A stretch of 64,000 nt of DNA from Ephydatia muelleri (lineage: Eukaryota > Porifera > Demospongiae > Spongillida > Spongillidae). Of the stretch, positions 22,944 to 34,879 are shown piece by piece. The notes below the pieces were generated by a model. It was not told the DNA's origin and made no database searches. It saw nothing but the letters and a program-made list of their open reading frames with translations. The stretch covers positions 5,240,478-5,304,477 of the forward strand of contig JABACO010000021.1 of NCBI GenBank assembly GCA_013339895.1, written 5' to 3'. The translations under genes were made by a program, and so were the position numbers. How positions within the stretch are numbered: the stretch's first letter is position 1; every line of letters begins with the position of its first letter.

Positions 22944-25225
22944 ATGAATGATGTCATTATTGTTTGGTCAATGGCTAGTAGTGCCAGGCAAGCTCTTCTT
23001 CTCTTACTGCTCATATTTGCTGGAAGAGACGGAGTCAGTGCGCAATCCGGTAAAAACCACACCCTCTACCTCCTCTCTTTGCTCGCCTATCCTAACAACA
23101 ACACTTCGTTGGAACCGTCCATCTCAGATGGATATGACATTATTCCAGGCGCACATCTAGCGGTAAGCGATATCAACAACCGCAGCGACGTTCTTACAGA
23201 CTATCGATTGGAGCTTTTAACAGCGGCCGATGGCTGCAATGTTAGCTGGATTGCCGTCGTCAATCTCATTGACTACCTGTACTACAAGGAAGGTAAGCAA
23301 ATCGTGGGCATAGTAGGACCAGAGTGCTCCGATTCAACCAAGGTGGTAGCCTCCATTACGGGACGTCCAGAAATAGCGCTGCTTAACGTACACTTGGGGT
23401 CTGCTCCGGAGCTCGCCGATCGTACTCTGTACCCTTTCAGCTACGGAATACGCCCTCCAACGTCCGCCGACGTCGATGCTGTAATTGCTCTGTTTAAATA
23501 CAACAAATGGACCCACGCAGCGGTATTATACAACTCCAAAATGTTGGTGGACTACAATTCCTTCCTACTGTTCCAGGAGAAGATAAAAGGAACAGCCAAC
23601 CTCACTTACACCTCCTCCGTGTCCCCAACACAGCTACCTTTGGAGCAGTTGAGGCGCTCGTATGTACGGGTCATCGTGTCCTTCCTTCGCGACGAAACCC
23701 TCAAACGTGTCTTGTGTTTGGCCTACTTTAAGAATATGACCTACCCTCGTTACCAGTGGATACTATTCGAACCGTACCTGAGCAGTAACGCGTCGTTCTC
23801 GTATGAAAGCAATCAGTACGAATGTAGTGGTGAACAAATGATCAAGACCTTGAGCCAAAGCATCACTATCCAAACTGACAATCCATATGTTGACACTTCT
23901 CCTATTTCGGATATAGATGATGTATGCCAAGGCTATCCTACTTGCTACGTTCTATTTGATGCAGTGTGGGCCATTGCCCTTGCTCTCAACAATTCGATCG
24001 AACCACTGAGAGCCAGTGGCCTCTCCCTGTCTAACTATGTCTATGGAAAACTTGACTACACTCAAATTGTTAAAGAACAAATGAACATACTCTCTTTCAA
24101 TGGTCAGTGGGGAGCTGTACAGTTTAACTCAAGCACTGGCTTTATCTTAAATATTACATCAACTTTTTACTACAGTGATAACTATTCTATAGGAACGTTT
24201 TCATTCCTAACGGTGTTCTTGACATTGATTCTGACATTGATTTTGTATCAACCAACTTTGACGAGAAGCTCACCCTCGTTTCCACCCCATTGGCTGTGGT
24301 GATAATTATAGTGGAGGTAGTTGCTGCTGTCCTGGTGATAATGGTACATATCCTTAACACAGTGTACAGCCATCGCAAGACCATCAAGATCTCAAGTAGG
24401 CAGCTGAACCACTTTGCCTACATTGGATGTTACGTCATCCTTATAGGTACATTGCTCTACACCATTATGGAGACTTTCAATATTAATCAAAAAACAAAAG
24501 ATGTGTTATGCAATGCTTTCCCATGGACCTTGATAACTGGACTCACTCTTGTGTTTGGAACTGTCCTAGCCAAGGCTTGGAGGCTTTACCACATCTACCA
24601 TTCATCTCTAAAACACAAGAAGGCTTCTAAGATTGTGATACAAGACAGGTCATTAATTATTATGATTGTAATCCTGGTCAGCCTCAGTGCAGTCTTGTGT
24701 CTTGCTTGGACCTTGTATGATCCTTTAGTACGAAAAATTAATGTAACATTAGCTACAGAAGGAGATATCTTGGTACTTGTGATGAAGGAATCTTGTTCAT
24801 GTGCTTTCGAGGTAGAGTGGGTTGTGGTAGGTATGGTCTATGAGGCTATACTAATTACATGCACTGTCATGTGTGCCTTTGCAACTAGAAACATTTCAAT
24901 TAAAGAGCTCCAATCACAAGGCACAATTCTTATGTCCTACCTCTTAACTCTTACAACTATAGTTGGAGGCACCATTTATTACATCACTAAAACTATTGGG
25001 GCAGAGACGGATGTGCCTTATGCAATACTGTGCTCCTCTCTGATGATCATTGTCTACCTCTGCATCGTGTTGCTGTTCCTCCCTCCTGTTCTACCTGTCA
25101 TGAAAGAATGGCCTGTTGTGAAGAAGTGGCCTGGCTTGAAAGGTTTGCCAGTTATCAAGAAACTTCCTTGTTGGTCTGGGAGATTGAATTTTAAAGGCAG
25201 AGGTTCAACTGAAGAATTAGCTTGA
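22944..25225 (+). CDS. GABA-B-type class C G-protein-coupled receptor, one change of frame
   Basis: A hydrophobic signal peptide (ALLLLLLIFAGRDGVSA) precedes a Venus-flytrap ligand-binding domain of about 380 residues (GAHLAVSDINNRSD, QIVGIVGPECSDS), which has many N-glycosylation sites. The frame then changes between about 24183 and 24205. The second frame, open from 24182, runs FIPNGVLDIDSD into seven transmembrane segments ending at 25225. GABA-B hallmarks are FGTVLAKAWRLYHIY after TM3, WTLYDPL in TM4, the loop Cys in VLCNAF, and LLFLPPVLP at TM7. No introns are visible. The short tail repeats a W/L-P-V-x-K-x-W/L-P motif. The frame change could be a sequencing error, polymorphism or true loss; everything else looks functional. 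Whether the start is at 22944 or the nearer in-frame ATG (SMASSAR) is undecided. The ligand is unknown. Confidence 0.85.
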
Positions 25226-25479
25226 CATCTGCTGTTCCTGAACTGAGCATCATATTGGAATAGTGACTATGGATAATAACATTGTGTGATGTACATGTAT
25301 GTGTGTTAAAAGCATCCAGAAATATTTCACACAAGTTAACCTAGAGTCAGGTACATGACAATTCTAAATTAATATAGCATATCAACTTCTTATTGGTAGG
25401 CTCTTGTTTAATATCAAAAAAACAATCTGTTCTTCAAAAAGGTTGATGTTAAAGCTGTTCTTATTATCCATTTCCTCAG
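25226..25479. other. 3' flank of the receptor
   Basis: Non-coding AT-rich sequence that probably includes the receptor 3' UTR. I see no clear AATAAA close to the stop. Confidence 0.4.
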
Positions 25480-26060
25480 ATCAGAAGTACCATGGGCACT
25501 GGTTAAGCGAACGTAAGCCATTCCTGGCTATGGTCTTTAATTACACTCTTCTATCAGCCCAGTGGTTATGAAGGCAGTGTTCTATGCCAAATGTAGTGAA
25601 ATTAGCATAAAGTTACTTCATCTTGCAGGATGGAATATGGTAACTTGGATGTCCTTGACTATTTTGTCCTTGGCTGATTGGAATAAGTCCTTTTTCATGC
25701 TTTTCATTCATGCAACAATTTCTTCAGCTGTCTCGATCATTTTCCCTTCTACCTCTTTATCACTGTTAGATGAATTTTGAATAGGAGGGACAGCTTTCCT
25801 AACGAACCATCCTGAAACATGTCCCAATCATTTCTCAATTATTTTGCTTCTCACTGACAAGCTTCAGCAGAGATCACTGAATGGTCGATTATACCACTCA
25901 ACCAAACCATTACACTGAGAATGATAAGTGGAAGCTGCCTTGTAATGGGTCCCATTAAGGTCAAACAGTCTTTTGCATACACTATTAATGAACTCCCTTC
26001 CCTGATCAGTGATGATTGATCAAGGAGCACCAAACCTAGTAAACATGTACGTGTTTAGAG
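25480..26060 (-). mobile_element. Retroviral-type integrase fossil (Gypsy-like or Ginger-like)
   Basis: The minus strand shows pieces of a DDE integrase core, for example ITDQGREFIN and CNGLVEWYNR. The reading is broken. No terminal repeats were found. It could belong to the same old minus-strand Gypsy-type insertion as the pieces at 28930-29400 and 34040-34220, or be an independent Ginger-like element related to the Ulp1-PHD piece next to it. Confidence 0.55.
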
Positions 26061-26739
26061 ACAGAGGAACAATTTTAGAGTAAAAGATATACTGATTACT
26101 GTCTAATGTCTGGGCGCCACCCCGAAGCAACATTAATACATCTAGATGTACATTCAGAATAATGCCACTTTGTTACTTTCCACCAGAACTGAAATCCAAC
26201 AGCACATGCACATTTGTCATGCATTTTTAGCTCTGGACGGAAATAGGTAAGGTCTAGTTCCTTCTATAAACTTCTAACCAAGTTTCGTAAGTAAAATCTT
26301 CTGAGTCGTGCCTGGCGTATGTAAGGTGTGACTGGGGGAACTTTGGGAAACTGGTTAGAAGTGTTTAGAGGAACAGAACCTTACCTATTTCAGCGGAAAG
26401 CTAAAAATTCATGACAAATATACATATGATGTTGGATTTCGGCTCTGTTGCACATTAAATAAGTGGCATTAATCTGAATTTTAGTACACTACAAATGTAC
26501 TCCCAGGATGACACCCAGGACATTAGACATTAACCTGTTATTAAATGCAAATGAATTCATCATAAAAATATATGGTTTAACCATCCAAGTTAATATAGTT
26601 TTAACTAGCATGTCTTCTTTGGCTGGATAGGATTTTAGCAACAATAACGTATTTATGGTTAATTTCTACACAATTTTCCTTGATTGTGAAACACTGTATA
26701 GTGTGAGTAGTACCTTATGTGCTTCATAAGAGATAGTTG
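26061..26739. other. Non-coding stretch with a fold-back repeat
   Basis: I see no gene. The one structured item is the inverted repeat at 26247-26382, listed separately. Confidence 0.5.
26247..26382. repeat. Imperfect inverted repeat, possible MITE
   Basis: TAGGTAAGGTCTAGTTCCTT at the left and the reverse complement of a similar sequence at the right (GGAACAGAACCTTACCTA) form arms of about 37 bases with several mismatches around a roughly 60-base loop. It is consistent with an old small MITE. Confidence 0.6.
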
Positions 26740-26756
26740 TTTCAATTTATTGCACA

Positions 26757-27310
26757 TTGCTTCATCTAGAATGTAGAAGGTTGGTAACAAGGTGTTTAAA
26801 GAGAATTAATCTCGAAAGAGGGGAAAACGAGAGATTCCCTGGACTGGCCCTTTCTATATTCAGGAAGATCTTGGTAAATGGAAAATATCAGTTGAAAACT
26901 AAAGCAGGAATTGTACTGAAGGAGAATCAGGAGGATAGTTGACTGTGGATATTGCACCTGCTCAGCAGCAGAGTGGTAGTAGCGACTGTGGCATTTTTGC
27001 TATTGCCTTTGCATTGCACAATGCATTAGGTCACTCTGACTGAATTCGAGCAAGCAATGACGAGAACGCACCTTCTAAAATGTTTCATGTCAAGAGACTT
27101 TACCCCATTTCCAAACATTGAGATGAATGCACCCAGGAAGATTAACCCTTTGTCTAGAAAGATAGATGTTTATTGCATGTGTCTGATAACACATTTGATG
27201 ACATGGTGCAGTGTGGAAAATGTAGGAAGTGGTGCCACATCCAATGTGTTGGGTTAAGCACACTTCCTGATGCTGCAGATGAGTGGAACTGCTCCCATTG
27301 CTAGCTCTGC
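26757..27310 (+). pseudogene. Ulp1-like protease C-terminus plus PHD finger, decayed
   Basis: One segment reads QQSGSSDCGIFAIAFALHNA, which carries the Gln and catalytic-Cys region (SxDCGxF) of C48/Ulp1 cysteine proteases. About 200 bases on comes MVQCGKCRKWCHIQCVGL followed by EWNCSHC, a PHD-finger Cys/His pattern. The pieces lie in more than one frame, so it is not a working gene. Ulp1-like protease and PHD domains are known passengers of integrase-type (Ginger) DNA transposons, and an integrase remnant lies just upstream on the other strand. A host-gene origin is the alternative. Confidence 0.6.
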
Positions 27311-27625
27311 ATTAACCATGTACAGTATGTGTCATGCAGGCTTGCTTCTATACTAATTTGGCTGACCAACTGAATTTCTTTTCTGAATTCACTGTTCAAG
27401 TAATGAGGCATATGGAGAAATTAGAAGATGATTGTATTGCATAAGAATTTTTCAAAGGGATATGATACATAAGTTAGGGATATGATACATAAGTTAGATA
27501 ACTCATACATAATACTATTTGCTACGTTAAGTACGCATACTCTGCCTTTCTTTCCAACTTGTTGAAATTTGCAGATTTGGGGTGCAAATATCCCGAAATT
27601 TGCCTCTTTTCCTAGAGTGTTTGAC

Positions 27626-28915
27626 AGAAAATTGGAACCCCGCGCTTTGAAAACTGGAACCCCTCACGCATGAAATTGTACTAGGGAGTGTAACCGGTTA
27701 TCAGGATATTCGCAAAAACCTATCCATTCCAATAGCAACTTAGCATTACTCGGAAAAATAGATTAGTGAATTTATGTTTCTCCATTCGGAGGTACTTAGG
27801 TATTTGTCGTCAGCATCGACAATTCGCCCATTATTCGAATACCTTTTTATACCGATATCCGGATATGATTGTGAGTATTTCATAATTAGAGTTGTTGCGT
27901 CACTGTTGTTTTTATGCAAAGTGGGGACGAGATCGGAAGCAATTAATAATTTGATAAGGCATTGAGTAAATAGATAGTAATATAATACAAAATATTTAAT
28001 GTGCATCAATTGGGGATACAAAATATACCTTTTATTGTCGTCTTCAAGTAAGTAAAAGTTCATTAGTACATGCCACGAGTGGTGTTTTTATGTAGTAGCA
28101 ATAAATTTATGTACCAGTACTAAGTATTGCATTGTTTTATTGTACAGTGGTACGAAGTAAGCATATCTGAGTATTGCGCTAGCGAGTGAAATAGAATGAC
28201 AGACTTCTCACCCACTTCAAGTAAGTATGCGCGCTTTGTTTGAGTATATGTAGGAATTAGAAAGCATTACGCAATCGTACTAATGGGAAATTTCATATGG
28301 ATTTAGCGAGAACGTGAGTGGAGTGTTGTTAGATGATTGTACACTGTAAGTGGAGTACGTGATTGTAGGTGATGTGGGTTGAGTTTTTAATGGTGATATC
28401 TGGTCTCAGTGGTTAGTGTTGGGTGGTTAGGTTTACATTACTATTGATATGTACAAGTGCACAGTAAAGACATACAATTTATTAAACTCTATTTGGCAAA
28501 CACATGCTACTGTAGACCTTTGTGTCTCTGTGTTTTCAAATGACATGCATAGCTCAAGTTTGGGTGTGAGACCAGATTTCTGTGCAGACATAAATGATCT
28601 TCTCAGTGTGCACTCCACAAGCACCATAACCTGAATAACCTAGGTATTCGGCAGGAAATTTGGCAAAACCAATTTGGAAAAATCGATTTTGTTTTTTAAA
28701 CTATTCGGAAAATCGATTTTCAGATCCACAAAAGCAATTAGTGTTTTAAAAGTATTCGGAAAAATCGATTTTCATTATGCAGGGGAGGTTACACACCCTA
28801 AATTGCACCCCTTTAGGAATGCCAATTTTCCTAAAGGGGTGCAATTTCTCCTAGGAGATCATGCGTGGGGGTTCCAATTATCCTAGGACATTAAAAGCGC
28901 GGTTCCAATTTTCTG
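27626..28915. mobile_element. Element bounded by about 80-bp inverted repeats
   Basis: The left end contains GAAAATTGGAACCCCGCGCT, GGAACCCCTCACGCATGA; the right end is its diverged reverse complement (about 28840-28915, with GCGCGGTTCCAATTTTC at the tip). Inside the right end lies a hairpin, CACCCCTTTAGGAA...TTCCTAAAGGGGTG (28805-28843), and three copies of a GGAAAAATCGATTTT word occur at 28672-28775. Small open frames inside (27774-27965, 28449-28634) have no recognised product. It is a non-autonomous or decayed DNA transposon of unknown family. Confidence 0.65.
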
Positions 28916-28929
28916 GTGAAACCGGTACC

Positions 28930-29400
28930 TCCAATTGAACTGCACCTCTCGATTTAGCATCCATCCATACATCCTCCCATACTAACATTACCGCAGAACC
29001 AGTATCAACCAGTATGTTTGTAACACGACCGTCAATGTACCCATGAATCATTATACATAACGTGGAACCAACGTACAGCTGCTGAATCTACAGAATTCTT
29101 TCTCGACGGACAGTTTCGCTTTAAGTGTCCGCGTTCTCCACAGCTCCAACACACTGCACCTAGCTGCTTATGTTGATAATTTGAAGGCGTCTCCTCATAT
29201 CGCTGGAGCCAAAGCCTTCTGCGGGTGTACCCCGTCCATGGCCAAGTTCAAGCTGCTGAAGTTGCCTCTTAAGTTGATGTTTTTCCGATTCTTGCACCTG
29301 CCTTTTCAGCTTCTCCATCGTCGGTACGGCTCAACTCCTCAACATCGCCGTCACTTCCTGTCGTTTCCCTTTCGAGACAGTGACTCTTGGGTGCGCTGTT
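28930..29400 (-). mobile_element. LTR-retrotransposon fossil: gag zinc knuckle and aspartic protease region
   Basis: The minus strand shows a CCHC zinc knuckle (CWSCGERGHLKRNCPS) followed by a retropepsin-like active-site context (VDTGSAV). This pairing is characteristic of Gypsy-type gag-pol. The fragment is broken and no LTR is evident. It abuts the right end of the inverted-repeat element at 27626-28915. Confidence 0.7.
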
Positions 29401-31177
29401 TATACAACTTTTAAAATTTCACAGGAACCTACAGATTCTTTAGAAAAAATCCTCCAAAACTATGATAAATATGTCAACAGATGCAAGATATGGGATCCAT
29501 TTGAACAAATCGATTCTCTTGTTTTTTACAGCAAATACCTGTACCTGAATATGATATTATTTACAGAATCTAATGACGTGTGTACAAAACATTACAAAAT
29601 CGCAGGAACCGACAGGTAGGGGCTAAAAATCAGATCTTTTTTTTGATAAATCATCTCACATTTTGTGCCATATGGAACCGGTTGAACATTTTCATTGTGT
29701 ACATGTGTAGATGATTTTGATGAAGATCCCATACATTCTCCCATACCAAATGATGTGGTAATATATGCCCCGCCTTTGCCCGTGACCGCTCATTTCTCAA
29801 TATGAGTAATGAAAGACATGCCCGAATCAGTTAAAGACATGCTTAAGCTCGCAATGCAGCTAGAAGCTATAGAGACAGCGCACAAAACACATTTGCCAGG
29901 GGTTGGGACCAGCAGTCAATTGGTGGGTTGTGTCATAGACACATAATGACGTTGATGGGAGTGAGCACCTCGAATGCAGAGAATAGAACTTCAGGATGTC
30001 AGGTGGCATCTCAACTACATGGTGGTCAAACTGTAAGCCCAGTCCCATGTTTTAGAGAGCAGAAAGGCTAGGCGCTTATAGCTTGTTGTGGACCATCCAT
30101 GTAAAAGAGAATAGTGGTGTGAAGGATATGTAATTCACTCAGGTACATTGTTCTTATTTCCTCTTTTTTTCATTTTCGTACAATAGCATGTAAATAACTG
30201 GGGTTTGTGATTCGATGGGACATGAGGATTTAATACCTTAACATATGTATGTGTGTGCATACATATGCACGCATACGTTCATCAGTACAAACAGAGGTCA
30301 GCATACTCATTCTTTGAAGCCTGTACAGTTGCTACACCCACTCCTCACGGTCTGTTTACCATGCTATATTGGTGCATACAGTGTGTAGAGAGGTGGATTG
30401 TTATTTTCTTTTGTGTATCTTTCTCCATCCATGTGTGCCTTTACCTTGCTACGTATGTGTGTGCATATCTGAGTTGTGTACATGGTGGCTAGCAACTAGC
30501 ACTATGTTAACCGATTGTACGCGGAATTGTTATAGTAATATTCAGTTTCATGCATAGTATCAGAGTCGGTCCGTACTGTACCGCATGGTGCATGTGGACT
30601 GAATATTTGGGAGAGAATTTAGCCTAAATATTTGTGATCTTGTGAGGTTTTGTTTTGCAGCAGTTGTGATCGACGTGAACGCTTTTGAACCAGAGACGAT
30701 CATTAGTATTGTATGTAGTTATGTAGGTAGCTGCATGGTAGAGCGTATACGTGTAGCTGTACGCTGAGTGGACTTTGTGTTGTGTGTGGGTGCATACATG
30801 GTTGTACACTGAGTATACTTAGGGATGCTTTGGTAGCAAACGCTGAATGTACGTATATAGTAATGTGTTGATAGGCGTGTATGTGCGCTGAGTGTGCAGT
30901 GTCAGACCTTATCACGCGCTGCATCCCTCCCCTACATGAAGACTGTATGATATAGCTATTTAACTTTTGCAAAGAACCTGTTGGTAACAATCACACGTTT
31001 ACGGCCGTCTATACGTAATAGCCACTGGCAATGTCGTGGAGTGCATGCTGTACGCCAGAGCTGCGCGGACGCAAATTTGCGTCTTCCGCGTATTATCGGT
31101 TAACTAACCACTGCAGGCCATAGTTGTGGTTAGACAAACGCCTATATGCCAGCTACTTGCACATTATCTTCTCATAG
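29401..31177. other. Intergenic, no gene recognised
   Basis: Several short open frames exist on both strands (for example 29380-29619 and 30253-30492), but none shows a known motif or convincing splice context. The 30240-30900 part is rich in TATGTGTG-like words typical of degraded simple repeat. Confidence 0.45.
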
Positions 31178-31703
31178 CTGGCCTGGAGCTCTGCTATCTG
31201 GAGGGGCAGCCAGAGCTCCAGATCACAACTGCCTGGGAGAGGTGTCACAGAGCACCAGGGGATCTGTAATATACTTTGTGGTAGCCACTCTGGCAGAGGT
31301 GGACCATTTCCCTGAAGTACTCAATCAGGTGAGCTAGTGAGATACGAGCAACATCTGTATACTGCTATCTTGCCGCACACTTTCATGAAAATTTTATACT
31401 TGGTACATGTGTCTTTTAATGTGGACACAATATATGTAACTAATTCTTATTATTAACCTCAAAATGTAGAGAAATGTCGTCAATCCTGTACACATTAGTC
31501 AGTCTCTGTACCATTTATGCCACTACCGGCTCCTCCCCAACCTCCTGTATGCTCAGCTGTTCAACCCTTGCATCAAGAATTGTCCTCCTCCAAAGACCTT
31601 GAGTAGAAGCTGCCATGCAGTGGCTGTAATTGCAATACAACTCTATGCAGACCTATGTACAATATCAGACCATTTACAGTTTATGTTCTTTTTGCAAGCG
31701 TGA
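31178..31703 (+). CDS. Possible two-exon gene fragment, unrecognised
   Basis: An acceptor (CTCATAG, ending 31177), a 151-nt open stretch reading STRGSVIYFVVATLAEVDHF, and a consensus donor (GTGAGC at 31329) are followed by an acceptor (AATGTAG) at about 31470. A second open stretch then contains VNPVHISQSLYHLCHYRLLP and ends with TGA at about 31703. The two join in phase 0. The helical, Leu/Cys-rich second part looks protein-like, but I cannot name a family and have no start codon. It may be a gene fragment or chance. Confidence 0.3.
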
Positions 31704-32117
31704 TATATGACTACATGTACGTTTGTGTGTGACTGAAGGAATTGTGCAGCTCATTCATGGACATCTATAATATGTCTTTCAATGTACCACGTACTTGTGG
31801 TATCCAGTCTGTAGTTACTGGAGACGATTCAGATAGCAGCACAAGATATAATTGGCTTAATGCAAATAAGAATCACCAACAAGCTATATATATAATACCT
31901 AGTCACAACCGGTTTGACAGGCAAATCCAGTTCAACACCCTAAACCAGATAGGCAACTAGTTTTGACTACATGCACCGAACAATGCACACGTGACTTGCA
32001 CTACACAATGGCATACATTATGACACCTAAATATAACAGTGCTGTCTTGGGATAAAGTCCCCTGCATGTCTGAGCCATTGGAGTGATGATTGGCCTGCCA
32101 TTGATCATTAGGTAATA

Positions 32118-32122
32118 AGCAT

Positions 32123-32208
<86 letters not shown>

Positions 32209-32225
32209 ACACACACACACAAACA
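32118..32225. repeat. (CA)n microsatellite
   Basis: CA tract with two CACC interruptions, grading into the degenerate ACACAGACA-rich tract that continues to about 32620. Confidence 0.95.
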
Positions 32226-32419
32226 TGCACACAGACACCAAAATACACATAGACATACACACAGACACCAACATACACATAAACACACCCACACCCACAG
32301 AAACACACATACGCATACAGACAGGCACCGACACGCACAAACATGACATACACACACAGACACAGACACGCACAGACACACACACAAATGCACACACGAC
32401 ATACACAGTCACCAACATA

Positions 32420-32560
32420 CACACAGACACACAAACACACAGAAGACATACACACAGATACACAAACACACAGAAGACATACACACAGATACACAAACAC
32501 ACAGAAGACATACACACAGATACACAAACACACAGAAGACATACACACAGATACACAGAC
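32420..32560. repeat. 31-bp minisatellite
   Basis: Four tandem copies of a 31-base unit beginning AGAAGACATACACACAGATA. They are nearly identical to one another and embedded in the wider CA-rich tract. Confidence 0.9.
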
Positions 32561-34039
32561 AGATACTTACAGACTGCACAGACACACACACACACAACAC
32601 AGACACACACATAATGTTACACAGTGTGGCAGTTAATAATGATGGTACACACACATTTTCTCTCACTGAATACGTTCTCTGCACTTGCATTTTTTATCTA
32701 CTCATTGAACAGTTCATGGGGCCATGAGACATTGACTACACTAGCAATGTGTTGACATGACTGGTTCTTTATGCTGTCCCTATAGAACTGTCTTCTGAGG
32801 TCATAAGGATATGCAAGCTCAAGATGGCTTCTTTTTTTCTGAGTGCTCTATGGAATGATGAAAATGCTCTTTAACTAGCATCATTGTGTCTGTGTTAACT
32901 TACCACGGCTCTGACCTACCACAATCATCATTGATAGGATAGGCAGAAACATCGCCTTTCCAAAAAAAAAAAAAAAGAAACTGTCCCACTTATCGCTTGA
33001 GAGCCTGTAAAAATACTGAAAAATGATTGAGTTGCTTCACTGTTAATTCTCACCAATTTAGTGCTCCACCTATGCACAAGGTCAAAACTGGTGTACAAAT
33101 ACATGTAGTGTACACCTCCAAGAATCGCAGCAACAATTGTGCCATTCCTGCGATGAAAGGAGCGAGGGCCTTCCCTATTGATTTGCCGTTGTGTACCTAA
33201 ACGGTTCTTATCTAGCCATAATTGTAAGGTCTGCGCCCGTGGTAAGTTTATGTAGCTCATGGCTCAGCATTATGAAATACTGCTTTTCTGTGCGTGAGGG
33301 CTGTGAACTGTCAGTGAGCTAGCGAGTGCGCAGCAAATAGCCTTGACGTGGGAGGCGCATGATTACTGCAACCATGCATTCACTTCGATCCGTTAATTTA
33401 GTACGATCGTCTTGTGAAGTGTTACTCACTGCCTGGGTGAGGAAAAACGACTAGCTTTATAGTCGAAGAATGGGCGGACCAAGGAGTTATCAAAATTAAT
33501 TGTAAATTGCGTACCGCAATCGAGCAGGAAATGTTTATTAACTTAGCACAGCTGCATCTCTGTAACAGATAACGTAAAAATTAACGAACAGGACATACGA
33601 ATAGTGATAGGACCTCTCTACGTATACACAGAATTCGAACCGATTTGAACGCTCCTACCTGAAGATGTGGCGGATTTGAACCCTTTGTCGCATCGGACCT
33701 CGTAACGTCGGTACTGTGCTTGTGTAAGACACTAAAATATATTTTCAGATAGAGATGTGGTGTAGTATCAAAGTATTGAAAACTAGAAGTCGATGTTTTT
33801 AACCGTTGCGGAGTTATTCAAACGTAATGCATTTCTATAATTAGGTATAATTATGCGTGAAAGTAATTAAGAATTTGTCTTGATTTTTTTACGATTTTTT
33901 GACTCTAATGCAGTGAAAATTATAAGATACATTCAGACTGATTTCTACTATTTTATAAGAGCATTTGAAATTCAATTGCAAAGAAAACGCAAGAAGACCG
34001 GGCGATTTCTTGATATGCATGAAATGAGGCCGAATGCAC

Positions 34040-34220
34040 ATCCTGGATAAAATTGACCCTTACTCCCTTACCAGTTCAAGCCGCTGTTCCGTGGACCACT
34101 TCGGATACGCTCCGCTATTTGCCATCATGCGCAAATGCCCGAGGTACTCAACCAACTGTTCGCCTCACCCTGACTTCTGCACACGTCGTTGAAACTTCGC
34201 CTGCCACTGTAACCGGTTAC
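34040..34220 (-). mobile_element. LTR-retrotransposon fossil: gag capsid-region fragment
   Basis: The minus strand carries a short stretch resembling retrotransposon Gag (EQLVEYLGHLRMMAN, YPKWSTEQRLELV). It is a broken fragment. Its orientation and position, upstream on the minus strand of the zinc-knuckle/protease piece at 28930-29400, would fit one old insertion split by later events, but independent fragments are equally possible. Confidence 0.45.
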
Positions 34221-34529
34221 CTTCGGGGGCTCGTATACACCAATGGCGGATCCAAGGGGGGTGGGGGGTGTCTTTGGGGTCTAAAGACCTCCACCCTCCC
34301 CTCCCTCGGCCAGACCATAGATATTAGAGTAGAAGGATTGGAAACTCCTCGATGTTCCTCGTACTCAGACCGCTTATCATATTTGAAATGGCCAACAGCT
34401 CCTCTTGCTATACATCCATAGGCATAAGTCATTAAAATACATGTTACCAAGTACATTCACAGACTTCAATATGATGTCACAAGATTTTAACCAAATCTTA
34501 ATCAGTTCATTTGCTTTCACCACATTGTA

Positions 34530-34804
34530 TGAGGCATTTCCTAGTTTGCTTCTTTTTCTCCATGATGCCACGTGAAACTCCAAACAACGAGCACTATAAC
34601 AGGATTAGAATTTCACAGTGGAATCAAAAGGCTGAACTAAACTAACTGGCTCAAATTATACAAATAGGCAAGTGAAAAGGTAACCTTACCATATATAGCT
34701 AGGTACATGTACCTGCATGTTTATAAATAATGCCCGAAGCTAACATGGCAGGTTCTCGGTACCGTTCTCAGCACCACCAGCTATAATACAAGTGTGTATG
34801 GTTC
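34530..34804 (-). repeat. Left arm of a 275-bp inverted repeat
   Basis: Reverse complement of 36960-37234 at high identity. In the right arm this sequence is the 5' flank and first codons of the Tigger transposase (ATGGAGAAAAAGAAGCAAAC), so the left arm is an inverted copy of the Tigger 5' end. Similarity stops after about 30 coding bases. Confidence 0.85.
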
Positions 34805-34879
34805 CAGTTATGAGCTAACTCTCGTTTTAATTTATCCTGCAAGTTCTCATTAACAATAAATGAAGCTACCACAAAATAC

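Larger units (their letters stand above)
6140..23803 (+). repeat. Segmental duplication, copy 1
   Basis: This stretch is repeated in the same orientation at 38703-56363, starting inside P450 exon 11 and running until copy 2 meets the assembly gap. Similarity is high throughout and covers coding, intronic and intergenic DNA. Indels are frequent, and a few larger differences lie in the exon array and in retroelement debris. The order of landmarks is preserved: CYP39 3' end, repeat-exon gene, minus-strand exon, Gypsy-type remnant, RT remnant, receptor. Confidence 0.95.
31704..34039. other. Intergenic, simple repeats and unassigned sequence
   Basis: Apart from the CA microsatellite and 31-bp minisatellite listed separately, no gene is visible. 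Long open frames on both strands at 31957-32690 are artefacts of the CA/TG repeats. 33260-34030 is AT-rich and featureless. Confidence 0.55.

Noticed and set aside
31957-32690. Long Cys/Val-rich and Thr/His-rich open frames on both strands
   Set aside because: They are translations of CA/TG repeats, present in several frames at once, with no protein-like complexity. The same applies at 1448-1633, 3758-4003, 18038-18259, 49415-49763 and 60264-60662.
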